Source: JALNZF01 sp964447405 (GTDB taxonomy: Bacteria > Nitrospirota > UBA9217). From it: a stretch of 64,000 nucleotides of DNA. Below are positions 54,234 through 61,586 of the stretch, piece after piece; the first letter of the stretch is position 1, and each line of letters begins with the position of its first letter. The translations under genes and the position numbers were made by a program. The notes beneath the pieces were generated by a model. That model searched no databases. It was not told the DNA's origin and was given only the letters and a program-made list of their open reading frames with translations. The DNA is taken from the NCBI GenBank assembly GCA_964447405.1, contig CAYUSP010000001.1, positions 248,001-312,000 of the forward strand, read 5' to 3'.

Positions 54234-54297
54234 GTTGCCTCCGTGGTTAAATTGTGTGTGCCTTTCTCTCCGTTGGCGCATGCAACCGCTTAAATTA

Positions 54298-54990
54298 TTA
54301 CGCGGCAATCTTCGGAGCTGCTAAGACTTTCACGAAATCAACAGTGACAGGCTTGAAATTGGCAAGCTGGGAAGGCACATGCTGTTGCATGATACGGTAT
54401 GCCCGAGCCAGGGCGTTGACAACGGAGACCAGGATCTCCTCGATGCCGTCTCGATAATCAAGAATTTCCGGAGCTACGCGCTTGATTTTCATCTCCACGC
54501 CACGTTCTAATTCAGCGTCGGGAAGGAGCGGCACGGGAGCGCTGATAAATGCGGTGAACAAGAAAGCGCTCGTGTTTTCACTGTGCAGCATGCCAATCAG
54601 CTCGGGCATGCCGAATTTTTCAAGCATCTGCCTCGCCTCGATCTGCTTCGTGGTCTCAACGAGCGGGGAAGGATCGCCAGCGTATCTGATAACCTCCAGC
54701 ATACGCAGTAGCCGCGCATTGAAGCCTACAGCCATTTTCTCGATACGCGGAAGAAATATGGTGGTCAAGGAAGGGGACAATGCTGCTTGGAGATTCATCA
54801 TCGCAGCAACCCGGCCTTCCGCTGACAGTGATGAATCCCGATTAATATTCAGCCGCTCCATTTCATAACGGTCGAGATACTTAAACAGGTCATTGGCGAA
54901 ACTCGTGCAAGCGATTTTCAGTTCCAGGATCTTTGTTAAAGGCCGCAAAACAATTCCGTGAGCGTTCATTTGAACCGTATCAGTTGCCAT
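54298..54990 (-). CDS. hypothetical alpha-helical element protein
   Basis: This 230-residue protein starts MATDTVQMNAHG after AAGGAG. It is helix-rich, without cysteines in a motif or transmembrane segment, and has the stretch LPDAELERGVEMKIKRVAPE in the second half. No family is recognised. Size and place before the coiled-coil gene would suit a structural or regulatory phage protein. Confidence 0.6.
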   Translation of the reverse strand: MATDTVQMNAHGIVLRPLTKILELKIACTSFANDLFKYLDRYEMERLNINRDSSLSAEGRVAAMMNLQAALSPSLTTIFLPRIEKMAVGFNARLLRMLEVIRYAGDPSPLVETTKQIEARQMLEKFGMPELIGMLHSENTSAFLFTAFISAPVPLLPDAELERGVEMKIKRVAPEILDYRDGIEEILVSVVNALARAYRIMQQHVPSQLANFKPVTVDFVKVLAAPKIAA

Positions 54991-55120
54991 TTTCTTTTTC
55001 TCCTTTTCTGTGTTTTAATTTTGAACAGCCGACATTAAAGTTATCGTATGGAACGCCCGGCGTCCGCCGCGCTCGCACCGGGGTGTTGAATCGGCATTCC
55101 GGCCTATCCGGTCCGACGTT

Positions 55121-55381
55121 TCAAGCATTGCCTATACGCTGTGGGTTCGTAGCCATCGCGGGGGATTCTGTGCTCACCCTTGCAAATTTAATCGAGGCAA
55201 TAATGAAATCGTACGTTTCTCTAGAAACAGGGGTATATATCTGCCAGGCTGAAGCATCTCCCGAATTGATAAATAAACAGCCTGCATGGTTATGTTCGCA
55301 GTAGTATTCCCCGCTTTTCACGGCCTCGGATTGGCACGATTCACATAAGCCCAGGGGCAAGGGTAAAGATTTCTCGTTCAC
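55121..55381 (-). CDS. small cysteine/histidine-rich hypothetical protein
   Basis: This 86-residue protein starts at GTG 55381 after GGAGGT. It has CESCQSEA, then EYYCEHNHAGCLF, a possible zinc site, and a C-terminal part with PVSRETYDFIIASIKFA. Function unknown; the good ribosome-binding site and element strand support it. Confidence 0.6.
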   Translation of the reverse strand: MNEKSLPLPLGLCESCQSEAVKSGEYYCEHNHAGCLFINSGDASAWQIYTPVSRETYDFIIASIKFARVSTESPAMATNPQRIGNA

Positions 55382-55475
55382 TGTGTACCTCCATGCCGAA
55401 TATCCATGGCTTGATCTCGTGCGGCTTCAATCTGACATGCCGGGCATAATCCGCGCGGAGTAGGGTATTTAACGG

Positions 55476-55724
55476 TCATCTTGAACCTCCACCGCGCTTC
55501 AGGTCCATCATGCGAGCTCGAAGCGATTTCATGTGCTCTACGAAATCCGATGCAGGACAGGAAGCACCTGAATTGTATTCAGATAGGAGTTTGTAGGTTT
55601 GATCTGAGACAGGGAATATGAATAGTGTTTTGTCGCGGATTACATCAAAATCCGGATGCACACCGTGAAGATCAAGGAATGTAGCGGCGTATAGATCACC
55701 AAGCTTTAACTTGCGTTGTTCCAT
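55476..55724 (-). CDS. DUF5659-like small protein
   Basis: This 82-residue protein begins MEQRKLKLGDLYAATFLDLH and continues to a strand/turn DKTLFIFPVSDQTYKLLSEY. That is the DUF5659 pattern found in phages and integrated elements. Function is not known. The frame begins further upstream at 55772, but ATG 55724 gives the family N-terminus. Confidence 0.6.
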   Translation of the reverse strand: MEQRKLKLGDLYAATFLDLHGVHPDFDVIRDKTLFIFPVSDQTYKLLSEYNSGASCPASDFVEHMKSLRARMMDLKRGGGSR

Positions 55725-55842
55725 TTTAGTTCCTTCCAGGTCTTCATGGCCGAAAAAGAACGACCAATGCATTAACTGGAGGAACGATACCGAAAAATAG
55801 AATAGAAGTCTATTACTGCAAAGATTGTTTAAAAGTAAGAAA

Positions 55843-56517
55843 TTATACTTTGCTCTTTTTGGTAGGTTTTTTAACTAAGGGAAACTGAGAGAGGAATTCA
55901 ACTTTATTCTTATTGAGGCTATCGATATATAATGGCTCGATACTTTTGAACAGCTTACTGTATTTAGAGCTGTAGAGTCTTTTCAGCGTCGAGCTTTCAA
56001 GGCCGCAATACTTTACATCACCAATTTTGATGCCACCCCTTTTCAAGAGGAGAGTCCGAACCATTTCCGCCGCGTCGTCCGAGTTGTAACCGAGAAGTTT
56101 CAATTTAAAAAAATCTCTCATCAGCATATCTAATTTAATCGACTCTATCTTTTTCTCGAAGTGAGATATTCTACCGCTGCCCCGAACAGTAAAGCCGAAT
56201 AATTCATCAAGTGTTATAGAGTCATGTAATGTGTATCTTGCCTCGAATAGACGATCCATCTCATTCAATACCCATAATGGAGGATAAACATCACAGTCAC
56301 GCGCGGACATAAAAACATCGATCAGGATAAGTGGATTTTTTGATTTATTGTATTCATTGCGTCGATCTGTCAGGTTTATAGAACTAAATGGATTTAATTT
56401 TGATAGCTCTGCCAAGGTAACATAGACGGGTGCGGGGGGTGGGAAAGGCTGTACGGATTTCTGACGCTTAATAAATAAATCGACATAATTATTCTTTAAT
56501 TTTACTGTCTTTTTCAT
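55843..56517 (-). CDS. hypothetical element protein, AT-rich
   Basis: This 224-residue basic protein (many Lys at both ends) has no recognised domain. Codon usage and AT content differ clearly from the flanking GC-rich ligase genes, suggesting a separate origin. AAGGAG precedes ATG 56517. A DNA-binding role is possible from the charge, nothing more. Confidence 0.6.
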   Translation of the reverse strand: MKKTVKLKNNYVDLFIKRQKSVQPFPPPAPVYVTLAELSKLNPFSSINLTDRRNEYNKSKNPLILIDVFMSARDCDVYPPLWVLNEMDRLFEARYTLHDSITLDELFGFTVRGSGRISHFEKKIESIKLDMLMRDFFKLKLLGYNSDDAAEMVRTLLLKRGGIKIGDVKYCGLESSTLKRLYSSKYSKLFKSIEPLYIDSLNKNKVEFLSQFPLVKKPTKKSKV

Positions 56518-56611
56518 GTCCGCGCTCCTTGCGGTCTCTCCAAAAAGAGCGGTGAAATCCGGTGGAGTGCCGGACTTGTCGGGAGCTACCCTATCACCGC
56601 AAGCTGATTTG

Positions 56612-57133
56612 CTAATATCGTAGTTTTAAAAGTCTCTCTGTTTGTCCCGGTGAATACATGAGCCCCGGAGCCCGAAGCATGATATCCTCACCGCCACGGG
56701 ACCGAACCCGCCGCAGCTCCCGGAGAGCATCATCCAGGCCGGTGCATATTCGGAAGGGTACACACCGCGCCACGGCTTTTCCGCCGATGATCTCTGCTGC
56801 CCGTTGCATCCGGTCCGGCCATGCGCCGTCGATCCCCGGCGCGTCGAATACCATGAACCGCATTGAAGGTGTGAACCGTCCATATCGCAGCGCCGCCCCG
56901 CAGCGGTATACGCCGCCGATCCCGTCGTAAATTTCTCCATCAAGGTGAACATCAACGGGCAATGCCGCGCGCCAGGAAGAGGGGAGTGAGACTTTCAAAC
57001 CGCCCCGCGTCCACATCTCCCGCCCGTCCCAGTACGCCCGGCACCCGTTGAACTTTTCTGAGAGATACCACCCGGCCGGATCCTGCCCGGTCCATGGGAG
57101 CCCGTGCTGAATTCCATCCTCATTCATAAGCAT
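56612..57133 (-). CDS. DNA-ligase adenylation-domain protein with KxNG at motif I
   Basis: This 173-residue protein matches the nucleotidyltransferase domain of ATP-dependent DNA ligases: motif I at residues 27-30, motif III in HLDGEIYDG, IIIa in RFMVFDAPG, motif IV GEDIMLR (148-154) and motif V LLKLR (168-172). It stops immediately after motif V, so the OB-fold that closes on the nick is missing. Motif I is KFNG instead of KxDG. The nucleophilic lysine is kept, but the aspartate that is nearly always present is Asn. It may be a weak ligase, need a partner, or have another nucleotidyl-transfer role. Confidence 0.75.
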   Translation of the reverse strand: MLMNEDGIQHGLPWTGQDPAGWYLSEKFNGCRAYWDGREMWTRGGLKVSLPSSWRAALPVDVHLDGEIYDGIGGVYRCGAALRYGRFTPSMRFMVFDAPGIDGAWPDRMQRAAEIIGGKAVARCVPFRICTGLDDALRELRRVRSRGGEDIMLRAPGLMYSPGQTERLLKLRY

Positions 57134-57237
57134 GTCATGATCCCCTGAGCGCTGCTATGTTGCATTTCTGTTTGCCATGATCAATTCACGGGCCTTTAAC
57201 TTCACAAGGTCCGCTGTGTTGCAATCTACTTTATACT

Positions 57238-57714
57238 TCAGAAAGAATATTTTGCCATCAGCATTGGTGATCTCTCACGCATTTCGAACGATAACTTTAC
57301 TGATGTATCAATTTCCGCGCCTGCCGGGGCAGGGGGTGAACTTGACAGAAACAATCCCATGCTCACGATAAAGGACGCGATAGAGACAGTTTTATATGTA
57401 TCCGCTTTATCGGCGGCATCGGATCGTTCATCGACTTGCCGTTGAATGTCCGCAAGCGTTGTTGGTTTAATAGGTTCTTCTGCTTGATGTTTATAATCTT
57501 GCCACTGAATATATGAATAGAAACTTACTGCAAAAAATAATAAACCAGCCCCAGCGTTGCTATTACCTTGTCTTTGCACTATCTTTGGTTTAGGTTGATC
57601 GTGATCGTCAATTGTTGAATTCTCTCGTTCTCGCCATGTACCTTCAGCCATTCCCAATTCTGGGAAACCAAGAACAGTCACTATCACCAGCAACATCACA
57701 ATTATCCGTTTCAT
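57238..57714 (-). CDS. exported or membrane protein of the element
   Basis: This 158-residue protein has a signal or anchor (RIIVMLLVIVTVLGFPELGMA), a middle transmembrane segment (GAGLLFFAVSFYSYIQW) and another near the C-terminus (ASFIVSMGLFLSSSPP). It lies between two ligase copies. The start codon follows a run of ten G (C10 on the plus strand, 57717-57726) in the ribosome-binding region, a place where slippage could alter translation. Confidence 0.6.
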   Translation of the reverse strand: MKRIIVMLLVIVTVLGFPELGMAEGTWRERENSTIDDHDQPKPKIVQRQGNSNAGAGLLFFAVSFYSYIQWQDYKHQAEEPIKPTTLADIQRQVDERSDAADKADTYKTVSIASFIVSMGLFLSSSPPAPAGAEIDTSVKLSFEMRERSPMLMAKYSF

Positions 57715-57773
57715 ATCCCCCCCCCCAATTAAGTGTGGTGTACTGTTAATGCGTATTCTATAATTCAACGTTT

Positions 57774-58097
57774 CTATTTCCGCGACACATAAATCTGTAC
57801 GATCCCCGGAGCATCCAATACCATGAACCGCATGGACGGTGTAAACCGGCCATATCGCAGCGCCGCGCCGACGCGGTATATTCCATCGATCCCGTCATAA
57901 ACCTCGCCGTCCAGGTGAACATCAGCGGGCAATGCCGCACACCAGGCAAAAGGGAGCGAGACTTTCAAGCCGCCCCGCGTCCACATCTCCCGTCCGTCCC
58001 AATATGCCCGGCACCCGTTGAACTTTTCGGAAAGATACCACCCGGCCGGATCCTGCCCGGTCCAGGGGGTTGCAAGTTGCATTACTTTTTCATTCAC
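57774..58097 (-). pseudogene. truncated second copy of the ligase adenylation domain
   Basis: This 107-residue frame matches the first 100 residues of the 56612-57133 protein (most positions identical), including KFNG, RGG and LDGE. It then diverges at APGI and stops without motifs IV and V. The nucleotide repeat covers 57801-58067 and 56831-57097 without indels. It is probably an inactive remnant of a duplication. Confidence 0.75.
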
Positions 58098-58116
58098 GAT
58101 TATATCCGCTTCGCTA

Positions 58117-58464
58117 TTACTTCACCTTGTCCAAACCAAAAAACCGATTCCAATCCATCGGACCATCATTTATATTATGGTGATATGCTTCAATATCAGC
58201 GCGGGTATAAGCTAACATGTCACCGCTCGGCGTCGCCTTTGATGCTGTGTCACGGATCCATGCGATGTGTGATATTATCCCTTGAACATCGAGAACATTA
58301 CCGTTGACTTCTTTATTTCTTACTGCGAGGCGTGTTAATCTTCTAGCCTTTATCCTGATATATTTATTAAGCTCGCCTCTTTGGTATACCCAAAACAGTT
58401 CTTTTACGATAACCCTCTTGTAAGCAGCATAGTCGAAATCGTCGTCAGTCACTTCATTCTTCAT
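58117..58464 (-). CDS. hypothetical element protein
   Basis: This 115-residue helical protein has an acidic start (MKNEVTDDDFDYAAYKRV), a basic centre and AYHHNINDGPMDWNRFFG near the end. AAGGAG precedes ATG 58464. No family recognised. It is the second gene after the repressor. Confidence 0.6.
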   Translation of the reverse strand: MKNEVTDDDFDYAAYKRVIVKELFWVYQRGELNKYIRIKARRLTRLAVRNKEVNGNVLDVQGIISHIAWIRDTASKATPSGDMLAYTRADIEAYHHNINDGPMDWNRFFGLDKVK

Positions 58465-58489
58465 GGTTTCGCTCCTTGATCAACGCCGT

Positions 58490-58759
58490 TTATTTATCTA
58501 ATAGCGACATTGCGTATTTCAGTTTATCCTGCGCCATTATCAAACAATTCGCCACATCCAGGAAGGGCTGGTTTTCTTTACTGCGATTGCCCTTATCAGA
58601 GCAACTCTCCTCGAGAATACGGATTATAGACTCAACTTGGAATAGGGACTCCATCAAATCACCGTGTTCTTCTTCAGTAATCTGATAACCGATGTCGATT
58701 GCTTTTTCAGGCGGAGCAACACAGGCCACCCCCGGTCTTATTTCTGTTACGTCTCCCAT
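58490..58759 (-). CDS. hypothetical element protein
   Basis: This 89-residue protein starts at ATG 58759 after GGAGGG. A short polar N-terminus leads to an acidic helical core (YQITEEEHGDLMESLFQVES). No family recognised. It lies 39 bp after the repressor gene. Confidence 0.58.
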   Translation of the reverse strand: MGDVTEIRPGVACVAPPEKAIDIGYQITEEEHGDLMESLFQVESIIRILEESCSDKGNRSKENQPFLDVANCLIMAQDKLKYAMSLLDK

Positions 58760-58798
58760 CACGGCCCTCCTCTCCATTATGAAATGACATGGTTTATT

Positions 58799-58987
58799 TC
58801 ATCTTACTTCTCGTGCGATGCAATCAAGCAAGAGACTGAGAGATTTGCTCGGGATCTTCTGCCCCGACTCGATCAAATAAACATAGTTTGGAGTTACCCC
58901 GAGACGCTCTGAAAAACCGGCCTGAGACACACCTAGGGAGACCCGCAACGCCTTGACCTCTTTAGCTGTCCAACGATTATTTTTCAT
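58799..58987 (-). CDS. XRE-family repressor
   Basis: This 62-residue protein is one helix-turn-helix domain: EVKALRVSLGVSQAGFSERLGVTP then NYVYLIESGQKIPS. It is the first gene of the leftward element operon and its promoter contains a perfect 13-bp inverted repeat in the spacer, so it probably represses itself and the genes below. ATG 58987 is 8 nt after the -10; the longer frame to 59008 runs into the promoter. Confidence 0.87.
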   Translation of the reverse strand: MKNNRWTAKEVKALRVSLGVSQAGFSERLGVTPNYVYLIESGQKIPSKSLSLLLDCIAREVR

Positions 58988-58994
58988 GTCAGGA

Positions 58995-59024
58995 AGTATA
59001 CCTAACATAGTTAGATATTGTCAA
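58995..59024 (-). promoter_or_regulatory. element promoter with repressor operator
   Basis: On the minus strand TTGACA (59019-59024) and TATACT (58995-59000) are 18 bp apart. The spacer contains the perfect inverted repeat CTAAC-ATA-GTTAG (59002-59014), placed to block RNA polymerase when the XRE protein binds. Confidence 0.78.
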
Positions 59025-59054
59025 GAATAAAAAAGCCGGTCGAATGACCGGGCT
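59025..59054 (-). terminator. terminator between tRNA-Sec and the element operon
   Basis: CCGGTC (59036-59041) pairs with GACCGG (59046-59051); on the minus strand the hairpin is followed by CTTTTTTATT. It would end tRNA-Sec transcription before the element's promoter. Confidence 0.7.
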
Positions 59055-59127
59055 CGTATTGCGGGGAGGGTGCGGGGAGATTCCAAGGGAATTACCCGCG
59101 ACAACTCATTGAAATTATAAAAAAGAA

Positions 59128-59151
59128 TGGCGGGAGAGCATGAGAATCGAA
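59128..59151. repeat. right attachment repeat = 3' end of tRNA-Sec
   Basis: This 24-bp copy is identical to 47851-47874. It includes CCA, the discriminator G, the acceptor 3' strand and part of the T-arm of tRNA-Sec. Confidence 0.9.
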
Positions 59152-59226
59152 CTCACCTTTCCTGACCAAAGCCAGGAAACAGCGGATTTGAAGTCCGGGA
59201 CGGGCACCAGCTCCGTAACCTCTCCC
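59128..59226 (-). tRNA. selC: tRNA-Sec (anticodon UCA), selC
   Basis: The 99-nt gene is longer than ordinary tRNAs. The acceptor arm starts GGGAGAG and pairs with CTCTCCC, followed by G and CCA. An extended variable arm (TTTCCTGGC...GTCAGGAAA) is present, and the anticodon segment GGACTTCAAATCC is identical to that of E. coli tRNA-Sec, with UCA at 59189-59191. The T-arm is GTGAG/CTCAT. It decodes UGA as selenocysteine with SelB. The mobile element is inserted at its 3' end without damage. Confidence 0.95.
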
Positions 59227-59240
59227 TTATTAATTCGGCA

Positions 59241-59269
59241 ATTATACTCAATAAAACCTTCAATCGCAA
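59241..59269 (-). promoter_or_regulatory. promoter of tRNA-Sec
   Basis: On the minus strand TTGCGA (59264-59269) and a consensus TATAAT (59241-59246) are 17 bp apart. The predicted start is about 8 bp before the mature tRNA 5' end. Confidence 0.7.
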
Positions 59270-59344
59270 TTTAAATCTCACGTTTATACAGGGAATGTGA
59301 CGGTGATATAAGGCGATATCTGTACACGCGAACTATAGCATATG

Positions 59345-61327
59345 TCATGCTGTTCTCCCAGTGAGCAGCGTTACCGCCTCATCCAGATCGCGATGCGCGC
59401 CGATTAGCACTACAATATCGTCTGGCTGCAGCGTGAAATCAGGCCCGGGATTCGTGTTCGCTTCGCCATCCCGGGCTATGGCGATGACCGTGGCGCCGGA
59501 ATTCCGGCGGATATCCAGTTCGCGGAGCGTCTTATTGACGGCAGGTGAACGCGGATCGAGCTGGATGTTGTCCACGGTGGCGCCGGCTAATAATGCGGCG
59601 ACACGCCCGAGGTTCTCCTGGTCGAGCGAATAACCTCGGAGCATTTTGTAGCCTTCAAACCGGATAAGCTGGATCTGGTTCGCGATGATGTTGTTCGGGA
59701 TGTGGTATGCGTGGAGCACCCGGGAAAAGATCTCGATCGAGGTTTCGAACTCCTCGGGAATTACCTGGTTTGCGCCCAGCTTATAGAGATCCTCGACATC
59801 GGCCGCATAACGCGTACGGATGAGAATGAAGATGTGCGGATTGATCTCGCGCGCTATGCGAAGCGAGATTCGGGTTGCGGAATTATCAGATATGGCGAAA
59901 ACGATGACCTTTGCGCAATTGACGCCAGCTCGTTCAAGGACATCTTTCCTCGTAATATCCCCGTAAAGAATAGGTTCGCCTTCCTCACGCGCTTTGCGTA
60001 TGGTGTCAACGTTCACTTCAAGCACAACATAGGGGATATGAGTTGCCTTTAATGTCTTAGCGAGGTTGCGACCGTTCAGGCCGTAACCGGCTATGACTGT
60101 GTGGCCTTTCAAAGAGCAAATATCTTTGCTTTCTGTTGTCGTGTCTGAGATCTCAGGAATACGTCCAGTAAACCACGGACCCAACTGGATCAGAAAAGGA
60201 GTAGCCAGCATGCTCAGAATGGAAGTATTGATAAACATCTGGAATATTTCAGCTCCCATCATACCGCGAAGCTGCCCCTGCTGCGCGAGCAGAAACGCGA
60301 ATTCGCCGATTTGGGCAAGGCCGAGACCGCTCAGTATGGCAGAACGGATGGGATAGCGCAGGATTTTCGCGGTGAGGATCACCAACCCCGCTTTGATTGC
60401 AAGAAGAACGGTGGTCATCATGATGAGGACAATCCAGTGTGAGGCAAAAAAACTGGTATGGAGCAGCATGCCGATGGAAATGAAGAAAATGCTCGCGAAG
60501 TAATCACGGAAAGGCAGGATCTCGGAGACGATATGGTGGCTATACTCGGATTCCGCAATGATGAGGCCGGCAAGGAAAGCTCCCAGTGCCAGAGAGAGAT
60601 CCAGGGTATACGTGATCCATGCGGTGCCGAGGCAGAGCAGGACGATAAGGAGAAAAAACATTTCACGGTTTCTGAGGCGTATTACCTGATGCAGCAGAAA
60701 TGGAACGATTTGGCGCGCGGCGAAGTAGACGCCTACCAGGCCGAGAATGGCTTTTCCCAGAGATATCACCACGGACAACGGGGTGACCGCTCCGCCGGCG
60801 CCTGCTTCGCTCAGGACAGGAAGCAGGAGCATCATGGGGACAACAGCAATGTCTTGAAAGAGCAGAATGCCGGTGGACAGTCTGCCGTGCGCGGTGTCGA
60901 GCTCGGTACGGTCCGAATACATCTTGAGCACAATAGCTGTACTGCTGAGTGATGCAAGGAAGCCGAAGAACAGTGCTTGCGGAAGGGGATAATGGAAGAT
61001 GAGGCTGATGCCCGTTACTGCCACGATAGTCAAAATTACCTGTGTTCCGCCGCCTATCAAAAGCTGTCGGCCGGAACGCATGATGTCCTCGATAGAGAAT
61101 TCAAGGCCGACCGTGAACAGCAGCAGCACCACACCGATGTCAGCGAGCCGTTCTACTACCCGTGTCTCGGTAATGAATGCGGCGCCGTGGGGGCCGATCA
61201 AGACGCCGGTAATGAGAAATCCCACGAGTGCGGGCAGCTTGGCGCGATGAAAGAGGTAGGTTATCGGCAGCGAGACCGCGAGGATGATAATAAGTTCGCG
61301 GAGAATGGTGATTTCCTGATCAGGCAT
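59345..61327 (-). CDS. Kef/CPA2-type monovalent cation:proton antiporter with TrkA domains
   Basis: This 660-residue protein has an N-terminal exchanger domain of about 12 helices (residues 1-380; FLITGVLIGPHG, GLGLAQIGEFAFLLA), a TrkA-N Rossmann domain (from GHTVIAGYGLNGRNLA to about 520) and a TrkA-C domain (about 570-655). Such proteins move K+ or Na+ against H+ and are gated by nucleotides. There is no KefF-like partner. It lies between tRNA-Sec and the sel genes without a clear functional link. Confidence 0.93.
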   Translation of the reverse strand: MPDQEITILRELIIILAVSLPITYLFHRAKLPALVGFLITGVLIGPHGAAFITETRVVERLADIGVVLLLFTVGLEFSIEDIMRSGRQLLIGGGTQVILTIVAVTGISLIFHYPLPQALFFGFLASLSSTAIVLKMYSDRTELDTAHGRLSTGILLFQDIAVVPMMLLLPVLSEAGAGGAVTPLSVVISLGKAILGLVGVYFAARQIVPFLLHQVIRLRNREMFFLLIVLLCLGTAWITYTLDLSLALGAFLAGLIIAESEYSHHIVSEILPFRDYFASIFFISIGMLLHTSFFASHWIVLIMMTTVLLAIKAGLVILTAKILRYPIRSAILSGLGLAQIGEFAFLLAQQGQLRGMMGAEIFQMFINTSILSMLATPFLIQLGPWFTGRIPEISDTTTESKDICSLKGHTVIAGYGLNGRNLAKTLKATHIPYVVLEVNVDTIRKAREEGEPILYGDITRKDVLERAGVNCAKVIVFAISDNSATRISLRIAREINPHIFILIRTRYAADVEDLYKLGANQVIPEEFETSIEIFSRVLHAYHIPNNIIANQIQLIRFEGYKMLRGYSLDQENLGRVAALLAGATVDNIQLDPRSPAVNKTLRELDIRRNSGATVIAIARDGEANTNPGPDFTLQPDDIVVLIGAHRDLDEAVTLLTGRTA

Positions 61328-61358
61328 GCTGGTATCATATCCTATTCAACATCAGTGG

Positions 61359-61547
61359 TCAGGATTTCGTTGGAGATTTTTTCTTCTTTTTGGTGATGCA
61401 GGCAACCGCGTAGCAATCCGTGCAGTAAATTCCTTCATCATCAACCTGCCCTGGATTCCAGTGAATGTCGCCGCCCGGGGTCTTTAGGCTCAATCGCTTT
61501 CCACAAAGGATGCAATGGGACAATCGTTTGGTCTTTAATATTTTCAC
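61359..61547 (-). CDS. small zinc-ribbon-like protein
   Basis: This 62-residue protein has two CxxC pairs (HCILCGK and YCTDCYAVAC) around a GDIHWNPG loop and a lysine-rich tail. It lies between selB and the antiporter on the same strand, 39 bp after selB. Function unknown. Confidence 0.65.
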   Translation of the reverse strand: MKILKTKRLSHCILCGKRLSLKTPGGDIHWNPGQVDDEGIYCTDCYAVACITKKKKKSPTKS

Positions 61548-61586
61548 TTCAGTACCTCTCTTCCCGGGTATGACTGGCTATCCATA

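Larger units (their letters stand above)
47851..59151. mobile_element. integrative element inserted in tRNA-Sec (candidate phage satellite), about 11.3 kb
   Basis: Two identical 24-bp repeats (47851-47874 and 59128-59151) bound a block in which every gene lies on the minus strand. The right copy is the last 24 nt of tRNA-Sec including CCA. A tyrosine integrase lies next to the left repeat and an XRE repressor next to the right one. In between are a replication initiator with internal iterons, a DnaC-like loader, tape-measure-like and small-terminase-like proteins, a ligase domain and several unknowns. No capsid, portal, large terminase, fibre or lysis gene is recognised. tRNA-gene insertion with regeneration of its 3' end is the standard mode of such integrases. 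Confidence 0.87.
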
